Made by a program: the position numbers and the translations under genes. A stretch of 41,132 nucleotides of DNA, from assembly GCF_009602435.1 (NCBI RefSeq), contig NZ_VZDQ01000005.1, positions 27,618 through 68,749 of the forward strand, written 5' to 3'. Under the pieces are notes generated by a model. That model made no database searches. It had not been told where the DNA came from and saw nothing but the letters and a program-made list of their open reading frames with translations. The stretch is from Sediminibacillus terrae. GTDB lineage: Bacteria; Bacillota; Bacilli; Bacillales; Amphibacillaceae. Shown here piece by piece: positions 8,701 through 17,492 of this stretch; positions within the stretch are counted from its first letter, which is position 1; each line of letters starts with the position of its first letter.

Positions 8701-9273
8701 CAGCAGCATGGTTTCATTGATTCGGTCGGATTCGACATGTACTCGCAAATGCTGAAAGAGGCAGTCGATGCCAGGAAAGCCGGGAAAACAGTGGAAGAAG
8801 CGAAGCCGTTCGAAGTGGAACTCGATTTGGACTTGGACGCTTACATTCCTGACAGCTATATCGATGATGAGAAACAAAAGATCGATATGTATAAGCGATT
8901 CCAGGCCATTGATTCCCAGGAGGATATCTTTGACTTGAGAGAAGAACTGCTGGATCGGTTTGGTGACTATCCAGAAGAAGTCGGCAACCTTTTCCATGTG
9001 GCGACGATTAAGAGCGGTGCCAAGCAGCAGCGTGTGCAATCAGTCAGTGAGAAGAAGAATAAGATTGAGCTGTTGGTAGAGGAAGACACCAGCCAGCAAA
9101 TAGATGGAGCGAAGCTGTTCGAATTTGCCAACCATTATGGACGGATGGTTCAACTGGGTACCGAAAATCGCAACCTGAAAATGGTATTACAATGGAATCG
9201 GGAAACCAAACCGCGCCGTTATGAGATCGTCGAAGAACTGATTTCCGGACTGAAAAACACAAAAAGGGAATAG
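5749..9273 (+). CDS. mfd: Transcription-repair coupling factor Mfd
   Basis: ATP-dependent translocase that removes RNA polymerase stalled at DNA lesions and recruits UvrA for nucleotide excision repair. The 1174 aa match the family. In order: a UvrB-like module (about 1-350), the RNA-polymerase-interacting CarD-like domain (GDYVVHANHGIGRYLG near 502-517), the RecG-like helicase core, and the C-terminal TRCF domain. The core carries Walker A GDVGYGKT at about 651-658, DEEQ at about 752-755, TATPIPRTL near 775, and the motif V-VI block ending QLRGRVGRSNR near 930. A GGGGGAGG site precedes the ATG. The gene lies downstream of fin and upstream of spoVT, as in B. subtilis. Confidence 0.98.
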   Translation: MQGLKQYLKTQDDIHSVLSGVEAGLKEQLVSGLTGSARGMLASLINEASKKPILLVTHQLMQAQQLYEDLLEMSERDSVHLYPVNELIASEIAIASPELKSQRIEALNQWMNKESGILIAPVAALKRILPPASYWKDYQLHFQLETEINIENYLSSLFEMGYERVDMVSTPGEFSLRGGIIDIYPITEANPIRVELFDEEVDSIRFFDAETQRSLEKAEQVVVGPATEMLLRPEDIATGADRLEEELAISLKKFKKAEDKEKLAAAVNQDLDRLRQQERFQEMYKYIGYFYQEPGSLLDYLPENGLIILDEMSRIQETANRLDEEEAEWHQSLLEQQQMVHNLTISFDWHDTWTKMKQPRLYMSVFLRHIPNTNPQNLVNVSCRAMQQFHGQMNLLKNEFTRWQNNDFSIIIFAPNEQRAEKIEAVLSDYEMEAVRASGDVQLPQSKPLIMVDNISSGFELPMHKVAILTESELFKKRTSRPKRKQKISNAERIKNYQELKVGDYVVHANHGIGRYLGIETLEVNGLHKDFMLLKYMGDDKLFVPIDQIDLVQKYVGSEGKEPKLYKLGGSEWKKVKSKVQSSVEDIADDLIKLYAEREATKGYAFSEDTLMQREFEDAFPYQETEDQLRCIEEIKKDMERPRPMDRLLCGDVGYGKTEVAIRAAFKAIADGKQVAILVPTTILAQQHYETIMERFQGHAVNIGLLSRFRTRKQQKETLEGLKKGLVDIVIGTHRLLSKDVEYKSIGLLIVDEEQRFGVKHKEKIKRLKTNVDVLTLTATPIPRTLHMSMLGVRDLSVIETPPENRFPIQTYVMEYNPVFIREAIEREMSRGGQVFFLYNRVDNIERMAEEISALVEDARVAFAHGQMNEAELENVMFSFLEGESDVLVSTTIIETGVDIPNVNTLIVYDADKMGLSQLYQLRGRVGRSNRVAYSYFTYQQDKVLTEVAEKRLQAIKEFTELGSGFKIAMRDLSIRGAGNLLGAQQHGFIDSVGFDMYSQMLKEAVDARKAGKTVEEAKPFEVELDLDLDAYIPDSYIDDEKQKIDMYKRFQAIDSQEDIFDLREELLDRFGDYPEEVGNLFHVATIKSGAKQQRVQSVSEKKNKIELLVEEDTSQQIDGAKLFEFANHYGRMVQLGTENRNLKMVLQWNRETKPRRYEIVEELISGLKNTKRE

Positions 9274-9316
9274 TAGAGCGGAGACGCGGTTTAAAGGCAA
9301 AATGTAGAATATTTAT

Positions 9317-9345
9317 GTATAGTTATTAACCGGTGAATCATACTA
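9317..9345 (+). promoter_or_regulatory. Sigma-G promoter of spoVT
   Basis: GTATA (9317-9321), a 17-nt spacer, then CATACTA (9339-9345). This fits the sigma-G consensus closely, and spoVT is a known sigma-G target in B. subtilis. The start of transcription would be near 9352, leaving a leader of about 80 nt. Confidence 0.8.
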
Positions 9346-9433
9346 AAGCCACAACTGGTTATTTCTGCTTAATGTTACCGATGGTGGAAAGAGAACCAGA
9401 AAGATCATCAAAGAAAGTGAGGCTACACAGCAG

Positions 9434-9967
9434 ATGAAAGCAACAGGAATTGTGCGTCGAATTGATGATTTAGGCAGAGTAGTGATTCCGAAAGAAATCA
9501 GAAGAACATTAAGAATTCGTGAAGGGGATCCGTTAGAAATATTTGTCGACCGGGATGGAGAGGTGATCCTGAAAAAGTATTCACCGATCAGTGAGCTAGG
9601 CGATTTTGCAAAAGAATATGCAGACGCTCTATTCGATTCTCTAGGATCTCCCGTACTTATTTGTGATCGTGATGAATTTATAGCCGTTGCCGGAGAATCC
9701 AAAAAAGAATATTTAAGTAAAAACATCGGTTCGCAAATGGAGAAAGCAATGGATGAGCGAAACCTGGTGACAGAAAAGGATGCATCAGTCGAGTTGGTGG
9801 AAGGAAGAGAGGAAAATATCGCTTCCTACGTGCTCAGCCCGATTATTGCAAACGGCGATCCGATTGGTTGTGTCATGGTCATGTCGAAAACAAAGGGCGA
9901 TTTAGGTCCAGTGGAGCAAAAGGCAGTAGAAACTGCAGCCGGTTTTCTGGCGAGGCAGATGGAGTAG
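9434..9967 (+). CDS. spoVT: Stage V sporulation regulator SpoVT
   Basis: DNA-binding regulator of late forespore genes that adjusts the sigma-G regulon. It is 177 aa, as expected. The N-terminal AbrB-type swapped-hairpin domain is clear (ATGIVRRIDDLGRVVIPKEI, residues 3-22, and LRIREGDPLEIFVD near 26-40). It is followed by a linker and a GAF-like C-terminal domain (about 56-177). It stands alone between a sigma-G promoter and a strong terminator. The GTGAGG ribosome site is about 11 nt from the ATG, a little long. Confidence 0.96.
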   Translation: MKATGIVRRIDDLGRVVIPKEIRRTLRIREGDPLEIFVDRDGEVILKKYSPISELGDFAKEYADALFDSLGSPVLICDRDEFIAVAGESKKEYLSKNIGSQMEKAMDERNLVTEKDASVELVEGREENIASYVLSPIIANGDPIGCVMVMSKTKGDLGPVEQKAVETAAGFLARQME

Positions 9968-9994
9968 AAAAAAAGCACGTTGTGTGTGGAAGAG

Positions 9995-10033
9995 GGATTG
10001 GCATAAGGAGTGTTCCTTGTGTCAGTCCTTTTT
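9995..10033 (+). terminator. Strong terminator of spoVT
   Basis: A 15-bp stem containing three G-U pairs (arms 9995-10009 and 10014-10028), loop GTGT, then TTTTT (10029-10033). Confidence 0.8.
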
Positions 10034-10080
10034 GTTTGATGGGAAAAGAACTTTGAAAGGGCATGTATAAATAAAATTCC

Positions 10081-10109
10081 TTGTAAAAAGGCTTTCATGG
10101 CTTTACGAT
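10081..10109 (+). promoter_or_regulatory. Candidate glcT promoter
   Basis: TTGTAA (10081-10086), 17-nt spacer, TACGAT (10104-10109). It is a moderate sigma-A match located 45 nt before the glcT start. Confidence 0.45.
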
Positions 10110-10153
10110 AGACAAAGGAAAAGGGAATTGCAGGAAAACAGGGAGAGGAAACC

Positions 10154-10993
10154 ATGGAACAGCTTATTATCGATAAAGTCTTGAATAATAATGTGGTTAC
10201 TGCCGAGCACGAAACCTATAAAGAGGTTGTATTGATCGGTAAAGGCATCGGGTTCAACCGGAAACCGGGGGATCGCATTTCTGTCGACAAGGCGGATAAA
10301 ACATTCTTATTGAAGGATGAGAAGGAAAAGGAACAGTACGTTAATCTGCTCCCGTATATCGATAAAGAATTACTTGATTTCATGAATGATATCATGTTGT
10401 TTATCGAAGAGAGAATGGGGAAACAACTCAATGAGCATATTCACGTAGCGCTGACGGACCATATTGCTTTTGCAGTCAACCGTGCAAAAAAAGATATGAA
10501 CTTTTCTAATCCCTTCTTGTTTGAAATCGAAGCCCTTTATCCGAAGGAGTACCAGGTAGCCGTCGAAGTGGTGGAGAAATTGAAAAGGCAGACAAATGTC
10601 GATTTTCCAGAAGGGGAAATAGGATTCGTCGCCTTGCATATCCATAGTGCTGTGACGGATAAGTCCCTCCGTGATATTAATCAGTATCACCAGTTGATCA
10701 CCACCATGATTGAATTGATCGAAGACAATCTGGAGATCAAGCTTCTCAAGCAGGACGTCAATTACTTTCGCCTTATTCAACATCTGCATCGCGCCATTGA
10801 CCGCGTGCATAAAGGGGAAGCATTGGGGAGAGAAAAAAAGTTGGCGGATATGTTGAAAAAAGAATATCCCGTATGCTATAATCTTGCTTGGAAGTTAGTA
10901 AAGGTCATGCAAAAACAATTACATCGATCCGTGGATGAATCAGAAGTCCTTTATTTAACGATTCATTTACAGCGCTTAACCAATAAATCCTAA
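10154..10993 (+). CDS. glcT: BglG-family antiterminator GlcT
   Basis: RNA-binding antiterminator that lets transcription proceed into ptsG when glucose is present. It is 279 aa. The N-terminal CAT RNA-binding domain (about 1-56, with KVLNNNVV and LIGKGIGF) is followed by PRD1 (about 60-168) and PRD2 (about 172-279). Candidate phospho-regulatory histidines include H95, H97 and H103 and the pair H162/H164 in PRD1, and H210 and H271 in PRD2. In the B. subtilis system the glucose permease phosphorylates and inactivates GlcT when glucose is absent. The next gene is ptsG, with the matching RNA switch between, which fixes the assignment. The location between spoVT and yabM differs from B. subtilis. 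Confidence 0.94.
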   Translation: MEQLIIDKVLNNNVVTAEHETYKEVVLIGKGIGFNRKPGDRISVDKADKTFLLKDEKEKEQYVNLLPYIDKELLDFMNDIMLFIEERMGKQLNEHIHVALTDHIAFAVNRAKKDMNFSNPFLFEIEALYPKEYQVAVEVVEKLKRQTNVDFPEGEIGFVALHIHSAVTDKSLRDINQYHQLITTMIELIEDNLEIKLLKQDVNYFRLIQHLHRAIDRVHKGEALGREKKLADMLKKEYPVCYNLAWKLVKVMQKQLHRSVDESEVLYLTIHLQRLTNKS

Positions 10994-10998
10994 TCATT

Positions 10999-11104
10999 AC
11001 GTGTAACTGATTCGATCAGGCATGAGTATGAAGAGATTTTCGGGTTATCTTAAGGGATAAGTATATCCTTTTTAACCTGAGTCTTGAATACTCATGTCTT
11101 TTTT
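10999..11104 (+). promoter_or_regulatory. RAT antiterminator site overlapping a ptsG leader terminator
   Basis: The segment from 10999 (ACGTGTAACTGATTCGATC and on to about 11030) strongly resembles the B. subtilis ptsG ribonucleic antiterminator target. It overlaps the 5' arm of a terminator: CATGAGTAT at 11021-11029 pairs with ATACTCATG at 11088-11096, followed by TCTTTTTT. GlcT bound to the RAT would prevent the terminator from forming. A smaller hairpin, GGGATAAGTATATCC (11054-11068), sits in the loop. Confidence 0.85.
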
Positions 11105-11174
11105 ATTTGTCTTCCTGAAAACGTTTTAGGAGAGATTGGTTAGCAAAAAATCATTATATTTAGGAGGTATTATG

Positions 11175-13217
11175 ATGTTCAAAAATGCTTTTGGCACGTT
11201 GCAAAAAGTCGGTAAAGCATTAATGCTTCCGGTGGCATTGCTTCCGGCAGCAGGTATTTTACTTGCCTTTGGTACGAGCTTTGCCCAGGATACCTTTGTA
11301 GACAAGGTTCCTTTCTTCGGCACACCATGGGTGCAGGAAATTTTGGCCGTCATGGCTGAAGCGGGTGGCGTCGTGTTTGATAACCTGCCGTTGCTATTTG
11401 CGGTTGGTGTAGCCATCGGACTTGCCGGCGGGGATGGAGTAGCCGGACTAGCGGCAATCATTGGTTACTTAATCATGAATGTCACCATGGGGGTTTTTGG
11501 AGATGTCACACAGAAAATGGCAGAAGATAATCCCGCGTATGCCATGGTGCTTGGTACACCAACCCTTCAGACCGGCGTTTTTGGCGGGATAATAGTTGGT
11601 TTATTAGCCTCGTATATGTATAGGAAGTTTTTCAATATTCAGCTTCCCCAGTTTTTGGGCTTCTTTGCCGGAAAGCGATTCGTACCGATTATTACCGCTT
11701 TTTCAGCTTTGATTCTAGGAATTATCATGTTATTCATATGGCCATATGCCCAAAGCGGACTTAATGCGTTGTCGCACTTTATGCTGGAAACAAACAGAAC
11801 GTTGTCGGCATTTGTGTTCGGTGTGATTGAAAGGGCGCTGATTCCATTTGGTTTGCATCACATTTTCTATTCTCCGTTCTGGTTTGAATTCGGTTCTTAT
11901 ACCAACGCGGCCGGTGAAATTGTCCGCGGTGACCAGACTATTTTCTTTGAGCAACTGAAAGACGGAGTCGACGAGTTTACAGCAGGAACATTCATGGTCG
12001 GTAAATTCCCGTTCATGATGTTCGGTCTTCCGGCAGCCGCACTGGCAATTTATCATACTGCTAAGCCGGAGCGTAAGAAAGTAGTAGCAGGTATCATGGG
12101 ATCTGCAGCACTTACCTCTTTCTTGACAGGTATTACGGAACCATTAGAGTTCTCTTTCTTGTTTGTAGCACCGGTATTGTTCGGAATTCATACGATTTTT
12201 GCCGGACTATCGTTCATGACAATGCAATTATTGAATGTGAAAATCGGGATGACCTTTTCCGGTGGGTTGATCGACTTCATCCTGTTTGGGGTCATGCAAA
12301 ATAAAACTCCGTGGTGGTGGGTCATCATCGTCGGTCTGGTTCTCGCGGTCATCTACTACTTCGGATTCCGCTGGGCAATACTTAAGTTCAACCTGGCAAC
12401 ACCAGGACGGGAAGATGAGGCGGCTGACGAAGACGATGGAGAAGAAATCGGAGACCTGCCGTACGAAATTCTTTCTGCTATGGGTGGAAAAGAAAACATC
12501 ACCCACTTGGATGCTTGTATTACCCGTCTGCGCGTCAGTGTCGACGATAAAAATGAAGTGGATAAAAACAGATTGAAAAAGCTGGGTGCCTCTGGTGTTA
12601 TGGAGGTAGGTAATAACATCCAGGCGATTTTCGGGCCAGTTTCCGACAGCTTGCGTGGTCAAATGCAGGATATTATAGATGGTAAAACACCGAGATCGAA
12701 AGAAGACGTTTCACAAATCATCGATAAAGCAAAAGATGCAGAAAAAGCACCTGTCGACCTGAACAATCTTGAATTTGCCAGCCCGTTAAGCGGGGAAATT
12801 CTATCCATTACGGATGTCCCTGATCAAGTATTCTCAGGTAAAATGATGGGGGATGGCTTTGCAATCAAGCCGGATCAGGGAACAATCGTATCGCCTGTGA
12901 ACGGGAAAGTGTTAAATGTTTTTCCGACCAAGCATGCAATCGGCTTGCAGGCAGATAACGGAACAGAAATCCTTATCCATATCGGGATAGACACCGTGAA
13001 GCTTAAAGGAGAAGGATTTGAGGCGAAAGTACAAGAAGGTGACTTTGTTGAACAAGGCCAGCCATTGATGGAAGTCGATTTGGACTATATTGCTGAACAT
13101 GCAGAATCCACCATCACGCCAGTCGTATTTACGAATTTGGAAGAAGGTCAGGAAGTTAGTTTGAAGGCTTCTGGCAAAGTGGACGCAAAAGAAAAAGATA
13201 TCGTCACGATTCAATAA
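11175..13217 (+). CDS. ptsG: PTS glucose-specific permease EIICBA (PtsG)
   Basis: Membrane permease that imports and phosphorylates glucose at the expense of phosphoenolpyruvate via EI/HPr. About 680 aa in the order EIIC-EIIB-EIIA. The multi-pass EIIC domain occupies about 1-395 (start [20 protein letters not shown], homologous from the first residue). EIIB has the phospho-cysteine in DACITRLRV at about residue 448. EIIA carries the phospho-histidine in [10 protein letters not shown] at about 602. I chose ATG 11175 because it is 7 nt from the AGGAGG and matches homologues; ATG 11172 directly before it is possible. ptsH and ptsI, which follow ptsG in B. subtilis, are not here. Confidence 0.95.
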   Translation: MFKNAFGTLQKVGKALMLPVALLPAAGILLAFGTSFAQDTFVDKVPFFGTPWVQEILAVMAEAGGVVFDNLPLLFAVGVAIGLAGGDGVAGLAAIIGYLIMNVTMGVFGDVTQKMAEDNPAYAMVLGTPTLQTGVFGGIIVGLLASYMYRKFFNIQLPQFLGFFAGKRFVPIITAFSALILGIIMLFIWPYAQSGLNALSHFMLETNRTLSAFVFGVIERALIPFGLHHIFYSPFWFEFGSYTNAAGEIVRGDQTIFFEQLKDGVDEFTAGTFMVGKFPFMMFGLPAAALAIYHTAKPERKKVVAGIMGSAALTSFLTGITEPLEFSFLFVAPVLFGIHTIFAGLSFMTMQLLNVKIGMTFSGGLIDFILFGVMQNKTPWWWVIIVGLVLAVIYYFGFRWAILKFNLATPGREDEAADEDDGEEIGDLPYEILSAMGGKENITHLDACITRLRVSVDDKNEVDKNRLKKLGASGVMEVGNNIQAIFGPVSDSLRGQMQDIIDGKTPRSKEDVSQIIDKAKDAEKAPVDLNNLEFASPLSGEILSITDVPDQVFSGKMMGDGFAIKPDQGTIVSPVNGKVLNVFPTKHAIGLQADNGTEILIHIGIDTVKLKGEGFEAKVQEGDFVEQGQPLMEVDLDYIAEHAESTITPVVFTNLEEGQEVSLKASGKVDAKEKDIVTIQ

Positions 13218-13228
13218 TGGATAGAAGG

Positions 13229-13267
13229 AAAGACTCTGCCGCGATTACCGGGGCGGAGTCTTTTTTT
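13229..13267 (+). terminator. Terminator of ptsG
   Basis: AAGACTC-GCC pairs with GGC-GGAGTCTT, followed by seven T residues (13261-13267). Confidence 0.8.
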
Positions 13268-13384
13268 GGTCCTAGGTCCGCAATGGGAGGGAGTTGCGAA
13301 TTTTCTATTCATATTCTTCGCCTTTTACCTGGACAACGGTTGAAGAAGTCCCTATCTCTGTGGATATGGGAAAAGATACCGCTG

Positions 13385-13393
13385 TGCTATAAT
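13385..13393 (+). promoter_or_regulatory. Extended -10 promoter candidate before yabM
   Basis: TGCTATAAT is a perfect extended -10 (TATAAT at 13388-13393). No convincing -35 is seen at 16-18 nt upstream. Confidence 0.5.
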
Positions 13394-13451
13394 AGCAGAA
13401 GAATTTCAATGTTGGGCAACAGCTATAATATGTGATATGAAGGACGAAATA

Positions 13452-15053
13452 ATGAAAGAAATACAACCTACAAAGCAAATGTTCAAAGGAGCTATCCTGC
13501 TTACTGCTGCAGGACTGATCAGTAAAATTTTGAGTGCTGGATACCGCATTCCCTTGCAAAATATAACCGGAGATATGGGTTTCTATATTTATCAGCAAAT
13601 TTATCCTTTTTTAGGAATGGCTTTAATGTTGTCTTTATATGGTTTCCCGGCAGCAATCTCCAAATTGGTGGCAGAGGAAAGAGAGCGTGATTCTCCGCTT
13701 TCCTTCCGTTCTTTTTATGTGCCCGTCACCGTGTTATTAACCACCATCAATTTTGTATTGTTCGCCGTGCTGTTTGCTTTAGCCCCTCAGATGGCCGATG
13801 CCATGGGGGACAGTCGGTTGACAACCCCTCTACGGATTGCATCCCTGCCGTTTTTACTTGTTCCGTTTTCCTCTATTGGCAGAGGAGTTTTCCAAGGTCA
13901 AAATGATATGAAGCCGACCGCTGTCTCACAGGTAGCTGAACAGGTGGTACGAGTGACGGTCATTTTAGTTGCAGCGTTCATCATGATGAACAAAGGAGAT
14001 AATTTGTATGAAGTCGGGTCTGGAGCAGCCGCAGGGTCATTGTTGGGGGCATGTGCCGCTGTACTGGTACTGTTGGTGCTGTTCCTTCGCCAGCGCCCTT
14101 GGCAGCTTTCTCGATCTGCTTCTTCTGTTCCCTGGAAGAAGTATATCCGGACGATTCTGCTCTATGGTATGTTTATCTGCATAAATTACATGATGTTTTT
14201 GCTGATCCAATTTGCTGATGCTTTTACACTGGTTCCGAATTTACAGGAATATGGAATGACCCGGCAGCAGGCGATGGAATGGAAAGGCGTTTTTGACAGA
14301 GGCCAGCCGCTAGTTCAATTGGGGACAGTGTTAGGTTCCTCGCTGGCTCTGGCACTGGTGCCTACGGTAACAAAAAAACAGCTGGAACAGCGGCCAAATG
14401 AACTGGCCGAACATGTGAAAAGTACCTGGAATTTCAGTTTGCTGCTTTCAGCCGGGGCAACCGCGGGTTTGATTGCTATATTTCCTTACGCGAATGTTCT
14501 ATTATTTGAGGATAATACCGGGACAGGCAGTCTGCAAATTTTAGCGCTGTCCATCTTATTTACTTCACTCGCCCTGACCCTTTCTTCGATACTGCAAGGA
14601 TTGGGGGATATCAGGCTGACAGCGGGTATTGTCTTGCTCGGTGTGTCTTGCAAATGGTTGATGAATGAGTTGCTTGTGCCGCTATGGGGGATTGCCGGAA
14701 GTGCTGCTGCAACCGTGGCAGGGGTCACGATCATTTTGTGTTTGAATTACTGTCAGTTAAAGCGAAGACTTCCAGATCTACGCCTGCTTCAGTTAAGGTG
14801 GTCTTCTTTTGTCTTCTCGCTTGCCGGCATGGTCTTATTTCTTTATGGATTGCACAAAACCCTCGGGGGGCTGATTATTGGAGGGCCAAGAGTAGACTAT
14901 GTAGCTTATACGCTCATAGCCTGTTTCGGCGGGGCGGCTATCTACGTCTGCTTGTTGATCAGGCTCCATGCATTTACCGACAAAGAATTGGAAGCACTGC
15001 CGTTGGGCAATTATTTAACCGGTTTAAATAAAGGAGGAAATAAACATGGCTAA
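13452..15053 (+). CDS. yabM: SpoVB-like MATE/MVF-family membrane flippase YabM
   Basis: Polytopic membrane protein of the polysaccharide biosynthesis/MOP exporter superfamily that includes SpoVB and other putative lipid-linked sugar flippases. About 533 aa with roughly 14 hydrophobic segments. The family-like opening KGAILLTAAGLISKILSAGY is followed by the GDMGFYIYQQIYPFLG segment typical of the SpoVB/YabM branch. ATG 13452 is preferred because AAGGAC lies 6 nt before it; the in-frame ATG 13437 has no ribosome site. The 3' end overlaps yabN by 8 nt. The substrate is not known from sequence; the B. subtilis orthologue occupies the same place next to yabN. Confidence 0.88.
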   Translation: MKEIQPTKQMFKGAILLTAAGLISKILSAGYRIPLQNITGDMGFYIYQQIYPFLGMALMLSLYGFPAAISKLVAEERERDSPLSFRSFYVPVTVLLTTINFVLFAVLFALAPQMADAMGDSRLTTPLRIASLPFLLVPFSSIGRGVFQGQNDMKPTAVSQVAEQVVRVTVILVAAFIMMNKGDNLYEVGSGAAAGSLLGACAAVLVLLVLFLRQRPWQLSRSASSVPWKKYIRTILLYGMFICINYMMFLLIQFADAFTLVPNLQEYGMTRQQAMEWKGVFDRGQPLVQLGTVLGSSLALALVPTVTKKQLEQRPNELAEHVKSTWNFSLLLSAGATAGLIAIFPYANVLLFEDNTGTGSLQILALSILFTSLALTLSSILQGLGDIRLTAGIVLLGVSCKWLMNELLVPLWGIAGSAAATVAGVTIILCLNYCQLKRRLPDLRLLQLRWSSFVFSLAGMVLFLYGLHKTLGGLIIGGPRVDYVAYTLIACFGGAAIYVCLLIRLHAFTDKELEALPLGNYLTGLNKGGNKHG

Positions 15054-16491
15054 CAACGTTGAAATCATTGGTTTGGGGGCAGGCGATATCAATCAGCTCC
15101 CTTTAGGGATTTATCGAAAACTGCAAGAACATGAGGGGAAAGTCTATGTGCGGACGCTTGATCACCCAGTAATCGATCAATTAAAACAAGAGGGTGTGTC
15201 GTTTGATTCTTTTGATGAAGTTTATGAAAAGAATCAGGATTTTTCTTCCGTGTATCAAGAAATTGCGGAAATGCTGGCGGAAGCTGCCGCGGAGCAAGAT
15301 ATCATCTACGCAGTCCCTGGGCATCCGATGCTTGCGGAAAAGACAGTTCAGTTACTTCTGGAAAACGATAATCTCCATGTGAGCGTGACCGGCGGCCAAA
15401 GCTACTTGGATGCCCTTTTTACTACGTTGCGTATCGATCCTATTGAAGGTTTCCAGTTTGTTGACGGCACCTCCTTTAAAAGAAGTGTGTTGGAATACCG
15501 TCATCACCTTGTTTTTTGCCAGGTGTACGATGCGTTTATTGCCTCGGAAATAAAGCTGACACTGTTGGAGGATCTTTCTCCGGAGCATCCTGTTACAATC
15601 GTGGAGGCTGCCGGCAGCAGCCAGGAAAAAGTGATGACCATCCCGCTGGTGGAACTGGATCAGTCATCCCGTTTGAGCAATTTGACTAGTGTTTATGTAG
15701 CACCTGTACCGGATACAGAATTGAACCACCAATTTTTCCGGTTGAGGGAAGTGATTGCACAATTAAGAGGTCCAAATGGATGCCCTTGGGATAAGAAGCA
15801 AACACATCAATCGCTGCGGCAGTATTTATTGGAAGAAGCTTATGAGTTCATCGAAGCGGTTAATGCCGAAGATGATGATGCCATGATCGAGGAAATCGGG
15901 GATGTACTGCTCCAGGTAATGCTGCACAGTCAAATTGGAGAAGATGAAGGATTTTTCACCATCGATGACGTAATTAGTACATTGACCGAAAAAATGATTC
16001 GCCGTCATCCGCATGTTTTCGGAGAAGCCGTTGCCGATACAGCAGAACAAGTGATGGATAACTGGCAGAAAATAAAAGCGGAAGAGAAGCAGGGTGTGCC
16101 ATCCTTGCTAAGTGGAGTTCCAAAAGAATTGCCGCAGCTTACCGCTGCCGAGGAACTGCAAAAGAAGGCTGCAAAAGTGGGATTTGACTGGGGCAGTTCG
16201 GAGCCGATTTGGGAGAAACTCCATGAAGAACTGGAGGAGTGGCGAGAGGCGGTCGAAGAAAAAGAAACCATGGAAATCGAAAAAGAATTTGGAGATTTCT
16301 TATTTGCTATTGTGAATCTTGCCCGCTATTATAAAATCAACCCGGAACTTTCTTTAAACCGGACGAATACCAAGTTTCGCGACAGGTTTGCCTATATAGA
16401 AAAACAAACGGCTTTAAGCGGTAAGAATATGGGCGATATGACCCTCGAGGAATTGGATCATTATTGGAATGAAGCAAAGAAAATGGAATAA
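15046..16491 (+). CDS. yabN: Tetrapyrrole-methylase/MazG nucleotide pyrophosphohydrolase fusion YabN
   Basis: Two-domain protein of 481 aa. Residues about 4-220 form a tetrapyrrole (corrin/porphyrin) methylase-like domain (EIIGLGAGDINQLPLG at the start, AVPGHPMLAEKTVQ near 88-101). The rest is a duplicated MazG fold. The first MazG half opens at RGPNGCPWDKKQTHQSLR and carries the metal-binding EEAYEFIEA and EEIGDVLLQ motifs near 263-290. The second half repeats EELEEWREAVEE...EFGDFLF. MazG hydrolyses nucleoside triphosphates to monophosphate and pyrophosphate. The role of the fused methylase-like half is not evident from sequence. Translation is probably coupled to yabM (8-nt overlap, AAAGGAGG site). 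Confidence 0.94.
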   Translation: MANNVEIIGLGAGDINQLPLGIYRKLQEHEGKVYVRTLDHPVIDQLKQEGVSFDSFDEVYEKNQDFSSVYQEIAEMLAEAAAEQDIIYAVPGHPMLAEKTVQLLLENDNLHVSVTGGQSYLDALFTTLRIDPIEGFQFVDGTSFKRSVLEYRHHLVFCQVYDAFIASEIKLTLLEDLSPEHPVTIVEAAGSSQEKVMTIPLVELDQSSRLSNLTSVYVAPVPDTELNHQFFRLREVIAQLRGPNGCPWDKKQTHQSLRQYLLEEAYEFIEAVNAEDDDAMIEEIGDVLLQVMLHSQIGEDEGFFTIDDVISTLTEKMIRRHPHVFGEAVADTAEQVMDNWQKIKAEEKQGVPSLLSGVPKELPQLTAAEELQKKAAKVGFDWGSSEPIWEKLHEELEEWREAVEEKETMEIEKEFGDFLFAIVNLARYYKINPELSLNRTNTKFRDRFAYIEKQTALSGKNMGDMTLEELDHYWNEAKKME

Positions 16492-16520
16492 CAATATATA
16501 GAAGGAAGTGACGAAGCTAG

Positions 16521-16778
16521 ATGCGATTAGATAAGTTTCTTAAAATATCAAGGTTGATCAAGCGCCGGACATTAGCCAAGGAGGTCGCCGATCAAGGACG
16601 AATCACGATAAACGGCAATCAGGCTAAGGCAGCTTCGAATGTGGCAGTAGGAGATGAATTGACGATTCAGTTCGGCCAGAAGCTATTGACCATCCAGATT
16701 GATTCCTTACGGGAGGTCGTGAGGAAAGATGAAGCTGCTTCTCTGTATACCGTAAAAAAAGAAGAAGCAGTAAACTAA
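16521..16778 (+). CDS. rqcP: S4-domain ribosome-quality-control factor RqcP (YabO)
   Basis: Small RNA-binding protein, formerly YabO and similar to Hsp15/HslR. It acts with RqcH on obstructed 50S subunits during C-terminal alanine tailing of stalled nascent chains. It is 85 aa; nearly the whole length is an S4 domain (RLDKFLKISRLIKRRTLAKE at the start, then GRITINGNQAKAASNVAVGD). It lies 29 nt after yabN with its own AAGGAAG-type site and is followed by a strong terminator, so it is the last gene of yabM-yabN-rqcP. Confidence 0.93.
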   Translation: MRLDKFLKISRLIKRRTLAKEVADQGRITINGNQAKAASNVAVGDELTIQFGQKLLTIQIDSLREVVRKDEAASLYTVKKEEAVN

Positions 16779-16825
16779 AAAAAACAGCAGCCCTCCGGAA
16801 AAACCGGTGGCTGCTGTTTTTATTT
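16777..16825. terminator. Bidirectional terminator between rqcP and the DJ-1 gene
   Basis: AAAACAGCAGCC (16781-16792) pairs with GGCTGCTGTTTT (16809-16820), with CCGG/CCGG pairing inside. A or T runs on both sides allow use by the convergent genes. Confidence 0.85.
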
Positions 16826-16829
16826 TTAG

Positions 16830-17492
16830 TTAGTCTTCCAATGCATCGACCACTTTTTCGGCAGTGCTTTTGCTTGATTGTGGGTTTTGACCTGTCACTA
16901 AATTTCCATCACGGACAGAATGATCTGTCCAGTTTTTTGCTGCTTCAAATACTGCCCCTTTTTCACGCAGTTTCGTCTCGAGCAAGAAAGGCATGTGTTG
17001 GTCCAACTGCATTTCTTTTTCTTCGGCGTCGGTAAATGCGGAAACCCTTTTGCCTTGTACAAGCGGTGTGCCATCTTTGTAGGTGACATTCACGAGTCCG
17101 GCTGGACCGTGGCATACAGAACCGATGATATTACCTTGTTCTGCGAATTGCTGTAGAACATACAAGAGGGTTTCATTGTCCGGAAAGTCGAACATCGTGC
17201 CATGGCCACCCGGAAGGAAAATTGCGTCGAAACCTTCGGCGTCTTCCTTGCTGAGCTTGGCGGTATCCTTTAACACCTCTTCGGCCTCTGCCCAATCAGG
17301 GCTTTTTTCGTCAATGCTGTTAGGGTCCAGGGCTACTTCCCCGCCAGAAATACTGGTGACTTTCACTTCATATCCCTTTTCTTTAAATACTAAGTAAGGG
17401 ACAGCAAATTCCTCCAACCATAATCCGGTTTTATGATCATCTGTTATAGTTGTGTGATTTGTTACCACCATTAGAACCTTTTTCGTCATCAT
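16830..17492 (-). CDS. DJ-1/PfpI-family class I glutamine amidotransferase-like protein
   Basis: A 220-aa protein of the HchA-like branch of the DJ-1 superfamily. The nucleophile elbow is intact in GSVCHGPAGL (Cys about residue 127, His after it). The acidic partner is the Glu in GLWLEEFAVPY (about 27-28), and the loop FLPGGHGTMFDF is near 92-103. Family members include glyoxalase III/deglycase-type and chaperone-like proteins, so detoxification of reactive carbonyls is a fair guess and not more. AGGAGG lies about 5 nt upstream of the ATG. It is transcribed against the core genes, converging on rqcP. It is not part of the B. subtilis rqcP-yabP interval and looks like an accessory insertion. 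Confidence 0.88.
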   Translation of the reverse strand: MMTKKVLMVVTNHTTITDDHKTGLWLEEFAVPYLVFKEKGYEVKVTSISGGEVALDPNSIDEKSPDWAEAEEVLKDTAKLSKEDAEGFDAIFLPGGHGTMFDFPDNETLLYVLQQFAEQGNIIGSVCHGPAGLVNVTYKDGTPLVQGKRVSAFTDAEEKEMQLDQHMPFLLETKLREKGAVFEAAKNWTDHSVRDGNLVTGQNPQSSKSTAEKVVDALED

